Assembly (NCBI GenBank): GCA_930633525.1
Contig: CAKNFP010000002.1
Span: forward strand, 1,922,001-1,986,000
Reading direction: 5' to 3'
Length of the DNA stretch: 64,000 nucleotides
From: Hyphomicrobiales bacterium
GTDB lineage: Bacteria > Pseudomonadota > Alphaproteobacteria > Rhizobiales > Beijerinckiaceae
The position numbers were made by a program, and so were the translations under genes. The notes beneath the pieces are model-generated. The model did not search any database. It saw nothing but the letters and a program-made list of their open reading frames with translations, and had not been told where the DNA came from. This document shows, piece by piece, positions 26,078-35,070 of the stretch. The first letter of the stretch is position 1, and every line of letters starts with the position of its first letter.

Positions 26078-27372
26078 ATTATGCGGATGATTGCATCAAT
26101 ACATTCCCAACACTTTGGTCGGCGACAGTCAGGGAAGACGATCCCTCGCGCCCGCTGGATGGCGACACGACGTGCGATGTGGCGATCATCGGCGCAGGCT
26201 ATACCGGCCTTTCCGCAGCCCTCGTCCTGGCCAAAGGCGGCGCCAGCGTCCGCGTGATCGAGGGCGGATATCCCGGCTGGGGCGGCTCGGGGCGCAACAG
26301 CGGCGCTGTCATTCGCGGTTTCAAAAGCAGTCGTTCTGGGCTGATCAGGGAGTTCGGCCCGCAGCGCGGTCGCGCGATGGCAGATTTCGGTGCCACCACC
26401 ACGGATGTCGTCTATGATTTCATCAGCACCTACGACATCCAATGTGATCTCAAGCGCACCGGCTGGATCCTGCCCGCGCATAACACGGCCGGGCTGAGGC
26501 GGGTGGAGGAGCGTCAGCGCACATGGACGGCCGATGGAATCGGCGGTCTGGACATGCTCTCGCGTGATGAGCTGACCCGCATGCTTGGCTCTTCGGCCTA
26601 CATAGGCGGCATGATCGATCACGAGGGTGCCTCCCTTAACCCGCTGGGTTACGCGCGCGGTTTGGCGCGCGCTGCCACGGCGGAAGGCGCGACCGTGTAT
26701 CGTGAGACACCTGCGAAGGGCGTCTCACGCAAGCCGCAGGGATGGGTCGTAGAGACATCGCGCGGCCGCGTGACGGCCTCGACAGTTATCATCGCGGCGG
26801 ATGCCTATTCCAGCGGGCTGAATGCGAGCGTCGAGCGGACGATGGCGACCATCCATACCAATATCGTTGCCACGAAACCGCTTCCGGCGGCGCTTGCAGC
26901 GGGCATATTGCCGGGAGAGCAGGCAGTGTCGGACAGCCGGCGCATCCTCTACTACTGGCACAAGGACCCTTACGGGCGCGTGCTGTTCGGCACGCGAGGG
27001 ACTTTGTCCGGCCCCCGGCAGGCTGAGGACTTCGCCCATGTCGAGGCCGCGCTCGCAAAGATCTATCCGCAGCTTCGGGGCGCCGAGATCGAATTCCGCT
27101 GGTCGGGGAAGGTTGGGCTCACGCGGGATTTCCTGCCGCATATCGACCAGCCGGAGCCTGGGCTTTGGACATCGCACGGCTATTGCGGGCGTGGTGTCGC
27201 CATGGCCAGCGCCTATGGCAAGCTGCTCGGCGAGACCATTTTGCAGGATCGCTCGCAGGCCACCCTGCCGGTTCCGAACACGCCCGCGCCCCGAATGCCG
27301 CCTTCGCCGATCAGCGATCTTGGCATCGTCACCGTGACGCAGCTCTATCGCGTGATGGATATTTTCGCCTGA
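26074..27372 (+). CDS. FAD-dependent amine oxidase-like oxidoreductase (DAO family)
   Basis: 432 residues. The FAD-binding loop is at 38-47 (IIGAGYTGLSAA), with the DAO-family WGGSGRNSGAVIRGF segment near 90 and a C-terminal GYCGRGVAMASAYGKLLGE that closes the flavin site. It resembles gamma-glutamylputrescine, sarcosine and iminodiacetate oxidases, which oxidise secondary amines to an aldehyde or glyoxylate plus a smaller amine. Its place opposite an NtaA-like monooxygenase suggests it takes the secondary amine that enzyme produces. The stop is 32 bp from the convergent hydrolase gene. Confidence 0.9.
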   Translation: MNYADDCINTFPTLWSATVREDDPSRPLDGDTTCDVAIIGAGYTGLSAALVLAKGGASVRVIEGGYPGWGGSGRNSGAVIRGFKSSRSGLIREFGPQRGRAMADFGATTTDVVYDFISTYDIQCDLKRTGWILPAHNTAGLRRVEERQRTWTADGIGGLDMLSRDELTRMLGSSAYIGGMIDHEGASLNPLGYARGLARAATAEGATVYRETPAKGVSRKPQGWVVETSRGRVTASTVIIAADAYSSGLNASVERTMATIHTNIVATKPLPAALAAGILPGEQAVSDSRRILYYWHKDPYGRVLFGTRGTLSGPRQAEDFAHVEAALAKIYPQLRGAEIEFRWSGKVGLTRDFLPHIDQPEPGLWTSHGYCGRGVAMASAYGKLLGETILQDRSQATLPVPNTPAPRMPPSPISDLGIVTVTQLYRVMDIFA

Positions 27373-27404
27373 CTATCCGCGAGGGCGTCCGCGCGCCCGT
27401 CCTT

Positions 27405-28112
27405 TCATGCCGAGGCGGGTTGCGCGATCTCCGGCACGCCCTTCGACGACCAGGCGTCCAGGATGCTCGCGGAATCGGTGACGATGCCGAGATGAGCGGC
27501 AATGATCGCCAGCGCGCCCTTCTCCATCGCCTCGTTCGTTCCTCGCACCAGGTCCTGCGGTACGGTCACGTTGTAGCCGAGGTTTGAGGCGTCGAAGGCC
27601 GTATTCAGCACGCAGCAGTCGGCGAGGCATCCGTCAAGCACCAGGCTTTTGGTGCCGAGATTGCGCAGGAGAAAGTCGAGGTCGGTCGGGAAGAAGGCTG
27701 ACAGGCGCTTCTTTGTCTGGACGATGAGGTCCTTCTCGTCGACATGGGTGACGAATTCCGTCCAGCGCGTCCCCTCGATCGCATGTTCATCCATATTCCG
27801 GATCTCGCCGACATGCAGTGGGAAAACCAGCCGCCAGGCGGCCTTCAAACCGTTCACATCGTCAACGCCGCCTTTGCGCAGGACACTACGGACGTGGATG
27901 ACAGGTATCCCGAGCTTGCGCGCCGCCGCATGGAAGGCGTCGACGGCGGTGACGATCTCACGGGCACGCGGAGCGGGGCAGGGGCAATCGGGCGAATCTT
28001 CGAGATGCCCACGGTGCAGGTCGATCGAAACGATCGCCGCGTTGCGGGTATCGAACCACGGTGCGAATTCGGGTCCGAGCTGTTGGGCTTTGCCGTCGAT
28101 ATAGGCTTTCAT
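27405..28112 (-). CDS. Isochorismatase-family cysteine amidohydrolase
   Basis: About 235 residues. The catalytic triad is readable: Asp in SIDLHRG (about 31), Lys in QTKKR (about 134) and Cys in LADCCVLNTA (about 167), with a cis-peptide region before it. Family members hydrolyse amides such as N-carbamoylsarcosine, ureidoacrylate, maleamate or nicotinamide. ATG 28112 has GAGGAGA upstream; an earlier in-frame ATG at 28142 lies within the permease gene. It is the last gene of the BMP-type importer operon, 10 bp after a permease, so it probably acts on the imported compound or its product. Confidence 0.9.
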   Translation of the reverse strand: MKAYIDGKAQQLGPEFAPWFDTRNAAIVSIDLHRGHLEDSPDCPCPAPRAREIVTAVDAFHAAARKLGIPVIHVRSVLRKGGVDDVNGLKAAWRLVFPLHVGEIRNMDEHAIEGTRWTEFVTHVDEKDLIVQTKKRLSAFFPTDLDFLLRNLGTKSLVLDGCLADCCVLNTAFDASNLGYNVTVPQDLVRGTNEAMEKGALAIIAAHLGIVTDSASILDAWSSKGVPEIAQPASA

Positions 28113-28122
28113 CCCTGTCTCC

Positions 28123-29049
28123 TCAGCGCTTTTCGCGATCATAGGCGATACCGAGCGCGGCCGGCGCTCGTAGCCGTGCGCGCAACCCCGGGCGCGACAT
28201 CACGATCAGAACGATCAGTGTTGTCGCATAGGGCAACATGTTGAGAAAATGCGGGTCGATGAAAGCCTGGCCGCTGGCCTGCGCGCGAAACCGGTAGGCA
28301 TCCACGAGACCGAACAGAAGTGCGCCAAAGACCACCCAGCCTGGACGCCAGCTCGCGAAGATGACGATGGCAAGAGCGATCCAGCCGCGGCCCGCCGTCA
28401 TATTCTCCACCCAGGTGGGCGTATTGATGACCGAGAGATAAGCGCCGCCAAGGGCGATCAGCGCGCCGCCGGCAATGATATAGGCATAGCGCAGGCCAAC
28501 GACTGTGATCCCGAGCGAGTCCAAAGTTTCCGGGCTCTCGCCGAGCGTACGAAGGATGAGCCCGGGCCGGGTTTTGTGAAGGTAGAATGCGATGAATGCG
28601 GCGATCGCGAAAGCCAGGAAGACCATTGTATCCTGGCTGAACACGATGATGCCGAGCCCGGGAATGTCGGCGAGGGGAGAGGCCTCGCCGACCGGGCCGC
28701 GTGTCGGCAGGGCCTTTCCAACATAGGACTGCCCGACAAAGGCGGACAATCCGCTTCCGAGAATGGAAAAGGCGAGGCCCGTCACCACCTGGTCCAAACG
28801 GAGCGTCACCACGCAGAAGGCGAAGGCGGCGCTGAAAAGGGCGCCGCAGAGCGCGGCACCCACAAGCCCGATCGCCGTGGAACCGAGGGCGAAGGTCATC
28901 ACGAAGCCACAGACCGCGCCGACGAGCATCGTCCCCTCGATGCCGAGATTAAGCACCCCGGCGCGCTCCGTCAGAAGCTGTCCGAGTGCGGCGAAGAGGA
29001 TCGGCGTCGCCGAGACGATGGCAGCCGCGAAGAGCAGTTCGATGTTCAT
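28123..29049 (-). CDS. ABC importer permease, BMP/nucleoside type (second)
   Basis: About 308 residues with eight or more hydrophobic helices of the RbsC-like branched permease superfamily. The LTERAGVLNLGIEGTMLVGA motif is characteristic of the second permease in BMP (basic membrane protein) importers. It overlaps the other permease by 4 bases (ATGA), which fixes the start although the frame stays open upstream. Confidence 0.92.
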   Translation of the reverse strand: MNIELLFAAAIVSATPILFAALGQLLTERAGVLNLGIEGTMLVGAVCGFVMTFALGSTAIGLVGAALCGALFSAAFAFCVVTLRLDQVVTGLAFSILGSGLSAFVGQSYVGKALPTRGPVGEASPLADIPGLGIIVFSQDTMVFLAFAIAAFIAFYLHKTRPGLILRTLGESPETLDSLGITVVGLRYAYIIAGGALIALGGAYLSVINTPTWVENMTAGRGWIALAIVIFASWRPGWVVFGALLFGLVDAYRFRAQASGQAFIDPHFLNMLPYATTLIVLIVMSRPGLRARLRAPAALGIAYDREKR

Positions 29050-30119
29050 GCGGTCGCCCCACGGATCAAGCGGATTCTGTAGCGGCCGAGAGTCACCCCG
29101 GCGAGCACCATGATCAGGATCAGGGCTTGGAGGATCGTGCTGATCGAAGAGGGAATGCGCGAAACCTGCAGGCTGAAGCCGCCGTTGAGCAGGCCGGCAT
29201 AGAGGATCGACACGACGACGATAGGCAGGGCGCGGCCACCCCCGAGCCAGGCGACCAGGATCGCCATGAAGCCGTAGCCCGGTGACAGGCCAAGCTGCAG
29301 TCGGCCGGTGGTTGTGGAGAGTTCGACCGCGCCGGCCAGCCCCGCCAGGGCGCCCGAGACGCACAGGGCGGACAATGTAACGGCCGCGGCGCTGATGCCG
29401 CCGTAGCGCGCCGCCTGTGGCGCATCGCCCGAAACCCTGAGCTCGTACCCCCAGCGTGTACCGTAGTCGATGATCCAGACGCAAAGCGCGGCTGCGGCCA
29501 GGATCAGCAGGCCGCCGTTCAGGCTGCCGAAGAGCGGGCCCATCTGGGCATTGTCGAGAATGGGCGGGGAATAAGGAAAGGAATAGGCCAGGGGATCGGC
29601 CCAAGGTCCACGGACGAGATAGCCGACCCACAACAGGGAGATATAATTGAGCATCAGCGTCGACAGGATTTCGTTGACGCCGAAAACGACCTTGGGGATC
29701 GCCGCGAGTGCCGCCCAGAAGGCGCCGGCCAGGATCCCGGCGCCAATGACGCATGGGAGGGCGATCACGCTCGGGGTGGTTTCCGGCAACGCGAGGCCGA
29801 CGGCCGTCGCGGCGAAGGCGCCGAAGAAGAGTTGCCCCTCAGCGCCGATGTTCACAAGTCTTGCGCGGGCCGCAATGGCGATGCCCAATGCGCACAAGCC
29901 GATAGGCACAGCCTTGTTCAAGGTGCCCTCAAAAGCGGCTCGCGATCCGAAGCCGCCGCGGATGAGGGCGGCATAGGAGGTGAGCGGGTCATGACCGCTC
30001 AAGGCGATGACGAAGCCGCCCACGACAAGCGCAAGCAGCGCGCCGGCTGCGACGCGAATCGCCACTTCAAGTGGCTTGGCGGACTCAAGGCGAGGCTCTA
30101 GGCGAAGGCGCATGAGCAT
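29046..30119 (-). CDS. ABC importer permease, BMP/nucleoside type (first)
   Basis: 357 residues and about nine membrane helices. RARLVNIGAEGQLFFGAFAAT is the family signature, and VFGVNEILSTLMLNYIS follows. The ATG at 30119 has AGGA 5 bases upstream and lies 7 bp after the ATPase stop. With its partner permease it forms the channel for a nucleoside-, base- or amide-like solute. Confidence 0.92.
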   Translation of the reverse strand: MLMRLRLEPRLESAKPLEVAIRVAAGALLALVVGGFVIALSGHDPLTSYAALIRGGFGSRAAFEGTLNKAVPIGLCALGIAIAARARLVNIGAEGQLFFGAFAATAVGLALPETTPSVIALPCVIGAGILAGAFWAALAAIPKVVFGVNEILSTLMLNYISLLWVGYLVRGPWADPLAYSFPYSPPILDNAQMGPLFGSLNGGLLILAAAALCVWIIDYGTRWGYELRVSGDAPQAARYGGISAAAVTLSALCVSGALAGLAGAVELSTTTGRLQLGLSPGYGFMAILVAWLGGGRALPIVVVSILYAGLLNGGFSLQVSRIPSSISTILQALILIMVLAGVTLGRYRIRLIRGATA

Positions 30120-30126
30120 TGGAATC

Positions 30127-31650
30127 CTAGTGCGTCCGTGCCGCGGTCATCAGCCGACCGATGGCGTCCCTGTCGAACTGCCGCGGCGCGAGATCGGCGA
30201 CAACGCGCCCAGAACTCATCACAAGGACGCGTGTCGCTATTTCGAGCGACTCGTCCAGTTCCTCGCTTGCCATGAGAACGGCGTTTCCCGCCACCGCGCG
30301 CTCGGCAAGTGCCGCCCGGATCTGCGCCGCGGATGCAATATCGAGCCCGCGGGTGGGATAGCTCGCCACGATCAGTGATGGCTGGCTGGCCAACTCCCGG
30401 CCCAGCACCACGCGCTGGAGATTGCCGCCCGAGAGCCGTCTGGTCGCTGAACCCGGATCAGCCTTGACACCAAAGCTGCCCAGCACGGCGCTTGCGTGGA
30501 GCCTGACGCGGGCAGGCGCCAGCCAAGGCCCGAACGGGGGATTGTTGTGCTGCGAGCCGAGAAGCGCGTTGTCCTCAAGGCTCAGGCCTGGCGCCAGCGC
30601 GATGCCCAGATGTCGGGATGGGATGAAGGCAAATGCGCGTCTGCCGGCGCGACGAGGCGCATCGATCTGCCCTGAGGAATGGCGCAGCAGGCCTCCAATC
30701 GCATCGAACAGTTCGGATTGACCGTTGCCGGTCACGCCGAGCACTGCAACGAGTTCTCCGCCATGCACGTCAAAGCTCACGTCGGACACGACGGTCGCTC
30801 CGTCGCGACCCGCGATCGATACGTTTCTCACCGACAACTGTCGCTCGCCGCGTGCGGTTTGCGGTCTTTGTCCCGCGCGCACGACACGCTTGCCGATGAT
30901 GAGTTCGGCGATGTCATCGGCTGTGAGGGACTGGTTCGGTCCCTCGAAGACCACGCGTCCGCCACGCATGACAACGAGATGGTCGGCGACCTCTTCGATC
31001 TCGGCGAGTTTGTGCGAGATCAGGATGATGGAGCGACCGGACGCCGCGATACGCTTGACGATGCCGAAAAGCTGTTCAGTCTCCTTCGGCGACAAAACCG
31101 ATGTCGGCTCGTCGAGAATGAGCAGCCGCGCACCCTGGGCCAGCACGCGCAGAATCTCGAGCTGTTGGCGTGCGGCGAGAGGCATCGTCCAGACTGGTGC
31201 CGCCAGGTCAAGCTGGAAGCCGACCTCCTGCATCAGATCGGTCAGCGCGGACGGGGCCTGGCGACGTTGCAAGAACCGGCCACGATCCGTGGCGAGCGAG
31301 ATGTTTTCATAGCCAGTCAGCGTATCCACCAGTTTGAACTGCTGATGGACCATCCCCACACCTGCGGCGACAGCCGCCGAGGGTGAACCGAGCTCCACGG
31401 GGCGGCCGTCAACGAGGATGCGGCCTGTCTCCGGCAGATAGAGGCCGCAGACCGCATTCATCGCCGTCGATTTTCCCGCGCCATTCTCCCCAAGCAGGGC
31501 GACGACGCTGCCGGCCGGCACCGCGAACGAGACATCACTGTTGGCGAGCACGTCGCCGAAGGACTTGGTAACGTGCTCGACCTGCAGGACGGGCAAGCCG
31601 TCCCCCCTTCCGGAATGCTCGCGGCTCAACACCCCAGCGGCGATTGTCAC
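30127..31650 (-). CDS. ABC importer dual ATP-binding protein, BMP/sugar type
   Basis: About 507 residues with two ATPase halves like RbsA/YufO. The first half has Walker A GENGAGKS (about 54-61) and Walker B LLILDEPTSVLSP. The second has the degenerate loop GVTGNGQSE normal for this class, and signature LSGGNLQRVVLGREL. GTG 31650 overlaps the stop of the binding-protein gene (GTGA), so translation is coupled. An upstream ATG lies inside the binding-protein gene and is rejected. Confidence 0.92.
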   Translation of the reverse strand: MTIAAGVLSREHSGRGDGLPVLQVEHVTKSFGDVLANSDVSFAVPAGSVVALLGENGAGKSTAMNAVCGLYLPETGRILVDGRPVELGSPSAAVAAGVGMVHQQFKLVDTLTGYENISLATDRGRFLQRRQAPSALTDLMQEVGFQLDLAAPVWTMPLAARQQLEILRVLAQGARLLILDEPTSVLSPKETEQLFGIVKRIAASGRSIILISHKLAEIEEVADHLVVMRGGRVVFEGPNQSLTADDIAELIIGKRVVRAGQRPQTARGERQLSVRNVSIAGRDGATVVSDVSFDVHGGELVAVLGVTGNGQSELFDAIGGLLRHSSGQIDAPRRAGRRAFAFIPSRHLGIALAPGLSLEDNALLGSQHNNPPFGPWLAPARVRLHASAVLGSFGVKADPGSATRRLSGGNLQRVVLGRELASQPSLIVASYPTRGLDIASAAQIRAALAERAVAGNAVLMASEELDESLEIATRVLVMSSGRVVADLAPRQFDRDAIGRLMTAARTH

Positions 31651-32732
31651 TTCTTGCCTACCGTGCCGTTGACCCCTTCGACCAGCCACAGAACCTTCTG
31701 CACGTCCGTGAGCGAAAGGGTTCCGCCTTCCGGCACCACGACCTTGCCGTCGTTGGACTTCAAGGGGCCTTTCCAGTAGTCGAACTTGCCGTTGATGATG
31801 GCCTGCTTCTTTTCGTTCACGAGGGCGACGACATCTGCCGGGATGGCCTTGTTGAACGGCGCGAGACTGATCACGTCGTCATTGAGGCCGCCGAAATAGT
31901 CTCCGGGCTTGAACGTGCCGTCCTTCACGCTGGCGATCGCGTTCTTGTAATACTGGCACCAGTCCCACATCGTCCCGGTCAAGACGCGGTCGCCGGCGAT
32001 CTTCGACAGGTCGGCTTCGGAGCCGATCGCCCACGCGCCCTTCTCGGCTGCGCCCTGGGCAGCCGAACCGGTGTCCTGATGCTGCGCAATGACGTCGTTC
32101 CCGGCCTCAGCCAGCGCCACCGCTGCCTGTTTCTCCGCCGGCGGGTCGAACCACGACAGGGTCCAGACGACATTGACCTCGGCCTTCGGGTTGACCGACC
32201 GCGCGCCGAGCGTGAAGGCGTTGATGCCAGCCAGGACGGACGGCTTCGGATGAGCCGCGACGAAGCCAATCTTGTTGGATTTCGTCATCTTGCCGGCGAC
32301 GATGCCGGTGAGATAGCGCCCATCCCACAACTTGCCATAGTAGGTCTGGATATTGGGGTTCGGGGCAATTCCCGGGCCAATATTGAAGAAGAATTTGTCA
32401 GGGTTCTGCTTGGCGACCTGCTGCGTAAAGGGCTGGTAACCGAAAGCTGTTCCGAAGATGACGTTGTAGCCTTGGGAGATGAAGTCGCGCTCGATGCGTG
32501 CGACATCCGGGCCTTCGGACACCGATTCCACAAAGGAGGTCGGAATGCCGGCCTTCTCCAGGCAAAGACGTGCTTCGTCGTGGCGGAAGGTCCAGCCATT
32601 GTCGGCGCGTGGGCCGACATAGAGGAAGGCGGCCTTGACGTCGGACGCTGAAACGGGGCCGATGGTGGCCAATCCCAGTGCGCCGGAGAGAATCGCGGCA
32701 ACGACATTACTGCTGGATCGTTGTGTGATCAT
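31647..32732 (-). CDS. BMP-family periplasmic substrate-binding protein
   Basis: 361 residues with a signal peptide of about 29 (AAILSGALGLATIGPVSAS). The BMP domain follows: VGPRADNGWTFRHDEARL, a VIFGTAFGYQ segment, PNIQTYYGKLWDGRYLTGIVAG and GTMWDW near the C-terminus. BMP proteins bind nucleosides and related N-compounds. There is no lipobox Cys, so it is probably a soluble periplasmic protein. Two GAGG motifs precede the ATG. It is the first gene of the importer and hydrolase operon, with 141 bp upstream that probably hold its promoter. Confidence 0.92.
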   Translation of the reverse strand: MITQRSSSNVVAAILSGALGLATIGPVSASDVKAAFLYVGPRADNGWTFRHDEARLCLEKAGIPTSFVESVSEGPDVARIERDFISQGYNVIFGTAFGYQPFTQQVAKQNPDKFFFNIGPGIAPNPNIQTYYGKLWDGRYLTGIVAGKMTKSNKIGFVAAHPKPSVLAGINAFTLGARSVNPKAEVNVVWTLSWFDPPAEKQAAVALAEAGNDVIAQHQDTGSAAQGAAEKGAWAIGSEADLSKIAGDRVLTGTMWDWCQYYKNAIASVKDGTFKPGDYFGGLNDDVISLAPFNKAIPADVVALVNEKKQAIINGKFDYWKGPLKSNDGKVVVPEGGTLSLTDVQKVLWLVEGVNGTVGKK

Positions 32733-32873
32733 AGCCTCGCTCCACCTCGATTTTTGTATTTTTCAAGTTTTCCCTGAAAATTTCAATATGATTACGCCTT
32801 AACTTGATTGGAAGCGCAAGTGCCTTTTGAGGCCCTGGTCAATTGCGCGTCGAACGATGCCTTTTGGGCGGGG

Positions 32874-33413
32874 TTAACCCGCAGGATCGGTGATGCCGTG
32901 ATCCAGCGCGCCTGCCGAAAGGAACAACGCGAGTAACTGGTAGTAGCCGGCGATCGCAACCACTTCACTCGCGGCCGGTGCACCGACGCGTTCCACCAAT
33001 TCCTTCAACCTGTCCTGGTTGACTTGGCAATTCAGGACCGCATCCCGGCAAAGCGCGATAATGGCCTGATGCGCGGGCGTGGCGGCTTCTGCCGACCGCC
33101 CCGATGCGGCCGCGGCGATCGTTGTCTCCTCGACCCCGAGGTCGCGCGCGATGGGCAGATGGTAATCCCACTCGTAACCCGAGCCGAAGGCTGCGGCGGT
33201 GGCGAGAATCGCCACCTCGCGCAGGGGAGCGGGAAGTGCTCCCGAGAAGCGGATCGCCGCGCCGATCGACTGGATCGCATTCGCGAGGTCCGGCACATCG
33301 AGCATGGCGAGGAACGGCAGCGGCACACCCGCGCGCGGTCCGGATGCGATAGCATCATGGACCTTGCGCTGTGCGGGCGTCATCTCCGCGACATTGCGAA
33401 CACCGATCAGCAT
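32874..33413 (-). CDS. Carboxymuconolactone decarboxylase-like (AhpD fold) protein
   Basis: About 179 residues with the all-helical CMD fold, including LREVAILATAAAFGSGYEWDYH, which supplies the conserved Glu and His region. The CxxC redox motif of AhpD peroxidases is absent, so a decarboxylase, lactonase or other role is more likely than peroxide reduction. The ATG at 33413 has GGAGAGAGG upstream. It lies 13 bp after the cyclase-family gene and belongs to its transcript. Confidence 0.85.
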   Translation of the reverse strand: MLIGVRNVAEMTPAQRKVHDAIASGPRAGVPLPFLAMLDVPDLANAIQSIGAAIRFSGALPAPLREVAILATAAAFGSGYEWDYHLPIARDLGVEETTIAAAASGRSAEAATPAHQAIIALCRDAVLNCQVNQDRLKELVERVGAPAASEVVAIAGYYQLLALFLSAGALDHGITDPAG

Positions 33414-33426
33414 CGCCTCTCTCCGT

Positions 33427-34317
33427 TTAGCGCCCGTCCGGCCCACCGGACATCATGCCTGAAGCGATCTGCCTTGGACCGAAGATGGCCTTGGCCACGT
33501 CGCCGACGGCCTCGACATCTTCCGGGATGCCCTGGAAGCAGACGATCCGGCAGGGGCAGGCTTCCAAACCTTCGTAGCGCCAGGGGAAGGCCCCGATCAC
33601 GGCGCGCTGGTTGAGCATGAGCTCGATATCGCCGCCCACATTCTCCGCATGGATCAAGCCTTCCTGGAAGGCTTGCGAATGGAAGGGGAAATAGTCCTCA
33701 ACAACCTTGCGGCCGGAGCGCTTGTGCACATAGCTGTTCTTCCCGAAGAATTCGTCGCAGCTCATGCCGACCTTTTCTTCGAATTGCTTGGCGAGGTCAG
33801 GACGCATGCGGCGGATCGTCGTGTTCATGGCATGGTCGCCCGAGCCGCAGTCGATACCAAACCATTTGATTTTCTTTGCGAGCATCCAATCGAGAAGCTC
33901 CTGCTTGCCGCCTGGGTGCATGCAGAAATACTTGACGAGATCCTGCTGCGGCTTGCCTTCCCAATAGCGATGCCAGCCGGTGTGGATGATGAGGATGTCC
34001 CCTTCCTTCACATCGACGGGGGCGCTCTCGATCATCTCCGGCGTGATGACGGCCCAGTCATCCATGTGTTCGGACACGTCCACCACAGCCCCCGGGCCGA
34101 CCAGGAAGTCGAGGGGATAGGAGGCCATGTCGCCCATGCCGTCGGTGCCGTGCATGGCGCCATCGATATGCGTGCCGACATGCAGGGCCGAGTCGATGCG
34201 CTGCGCGACGATATGGATCGTCTGAAGGTTCTGGGCATAATACATCTTGTTGCCCGCATACCCCACCCAGCCCGGCGTGTGGACATTCATGAGATGGGAA
34301 AGGTCGATGATCTTCAT
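33427..34317 (-). CDS. Cyclase-family metal-dependent hydrolase (kynurenine formamidase-like)
   Basis: 296 residues. The family metal site is visible as HVGTHIDG (46-53), with a later IDCGSGDH that provides further ligands. Cyclase-family members use Mn or Zn to open lactams or hydrolyse N-formyl and amide bonds; isatin hydrolase and kynurenine formamidase are examples. The protein is longer than the usual 210-260, with an insertion around 150-210 (IRRMRPDLAKQFEE). It lies downstream of a terminator and REP-like element and is cotranscribed with the CMD-like gene. The substrate is unknown. Confidence 0.88.
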   Translation of the reverse strand: MKIIDLSHLMNVHTPGWVGYAGNKMYYAQNLQTIHIVAQRIDSALHVGTHIDGAMHGTDGMGDMASYPLDFLVGPGAVVDVSEHMDDWAVITPEMIESAPVDVKEGDILIIHTGWHRYWEGKPQQDLVKYFCMHPGGKQELLDWMLAKKIKWFGIDCGSGDHAMNTTIRRMRPDLAKQFEEKVGMSCDEFFGKNSYVHKRSGRKVVEDYFPFHSQAFQEGLIHAENVGGDIELMLNQRAVIGAFPWRYEGLEACPCRIVCFQGIPEDVEAVGDVAKAIFGPRQIASGMMSGGPDGR

Positions 34318-34344
34318 CAGTCGGCTCCAGATTTGAATGGATTA

Positions 34345-34390
34345 GAGCATTTTCGAGCGAGGTGAACCGGTTCGCGTGAAGAAAATGCGT
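34345..34390. repeat. REP-like palindrome
   Basis: GCATTTTC (34347-34354) pairs with GAAAATGC (34381-34388) around a central perfect GAACCGGTTC (34364-34373). This layout is typical of dispersed extragenic palindromes in Hyphomicrobiales. It lies between the cyclase start and the CoxG terminator. Confidence 0.6.
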
Positions 34391-34396
34391 GGAAAC

Positions 34397-34441
34397 AAAA
34401 AATCTTGAGTCTCCCGGTGACCCTGCTTCACCGGGATACTC
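34397..34441 (-). terminator. Rho-independent terminator after the CoxG-like gene
   Basis: On the minus strand a long stem, TCCCGGTGA (34412-34420) with TCACCGGGA (34428-34436), extended by GAGT/ACTC, is followed by six T residues (34402-34397). It begins at the stop codon of the CoxG-like gene. The cyclase operon therefore needs its own promoter. Confidence 0.75.
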
Positions 34442-35070
34442 TAGTGGGCACGCCGCCCGAACAGCGACGCCACCCAGGATTTCAGGACTGCGAGCATGAG
34501 GCCGAAGCCGCTGATCGGTTTGGCGGCCGCCGGTGCGGGGGCCGTAGTCGCGGCGGATATTGCGCCCGGCGCCCGCGCTGCGGCTGTTTCCTGCGCTGCG
34601 GGGGCGGCTTCCACGGACACAGAGCTAGCCGCGAGTTCCGCCTCGGCGTTGCGCACGAAATCGGCGATCAGCACGTTGGCGACCTCGGCGATGATGCCTG
34701 TGCGGCCGAACTGCGCGATCGCCCCGGAGAGCTGCACGTCTGCATCGACGACGACTTTCGTCTTTTCCCCTTCTGCGAAGAGGCGGCAATCCATGATCAT
34801 CTTGCCACGGCTCGCACCCTTCTTGTCGACGCCTTTGCCTTCGACATGGACGGACTTGGCGACATCATCATAGACGACATCCGCCTCGCCCTCGAAGCTC
34901 GCCTGGAAGGGGCCGATCTTTGATGAAACCTTGCCAGTATGTTTCCCGTCTTCCTTCGGACCGAGATATTCCGCGCCTGGCAGGCAACGCGCGACATTCG
35001 GGATATCCTGGAAGAAACTCCAAACGGCAGGCATCGGACGTGCCACTGTGAATTCCTGCGCGATCTTCAT
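34441..35070 (-). CDS. CoxG-like SRPBCC protein
   Basis: 209 residues. Residues 1-145 form the SRPBCC domain of carbon monoxide dehydrogenase subunit G proteins (FTVARPMPAVWSFFQDIPNVARCLPGAE; KVSSKIGPFQASFEGEA). A 40-residue Ala-rich linker and a C-terminal hydrophobic helix ending in basic residues (FGLMLAVLKSWVASLFGRRAH) follow; that tail probably contacts the membrane. CoxG-type proteins are thought to recruit or help mature molybdenum hydroxylases. The two-large-subunit hydroxylase at 38099-43995 is the likely partner. It is a separate transcript with its own terminator. Confidence 0.87.
   Translation of the reverse strand: MKIAQEFTVARPMPAVWSFFQDIPNVARCLPGAEYLGPKEDGKHTGKVSSKIGPFQASFEGEADVVYDDVAKSVHVEGKGVDKKGASRGKMIMDCRLFAEGEKTKVVVDADVQLSGAIAQFGRTGIIAEVANVLIADFVRNAEAELAASSVSVEAAPAAQETAAARAPGAISAATTAPAPAAAKPISGFGLMLAVLKSWVASLFGRRAH

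Noticed and set aside
32874..33413. AhpD-type alkylhydroperoxidase
   Set aside because: The CxxC redox motif required for peroxidase activity is absent.
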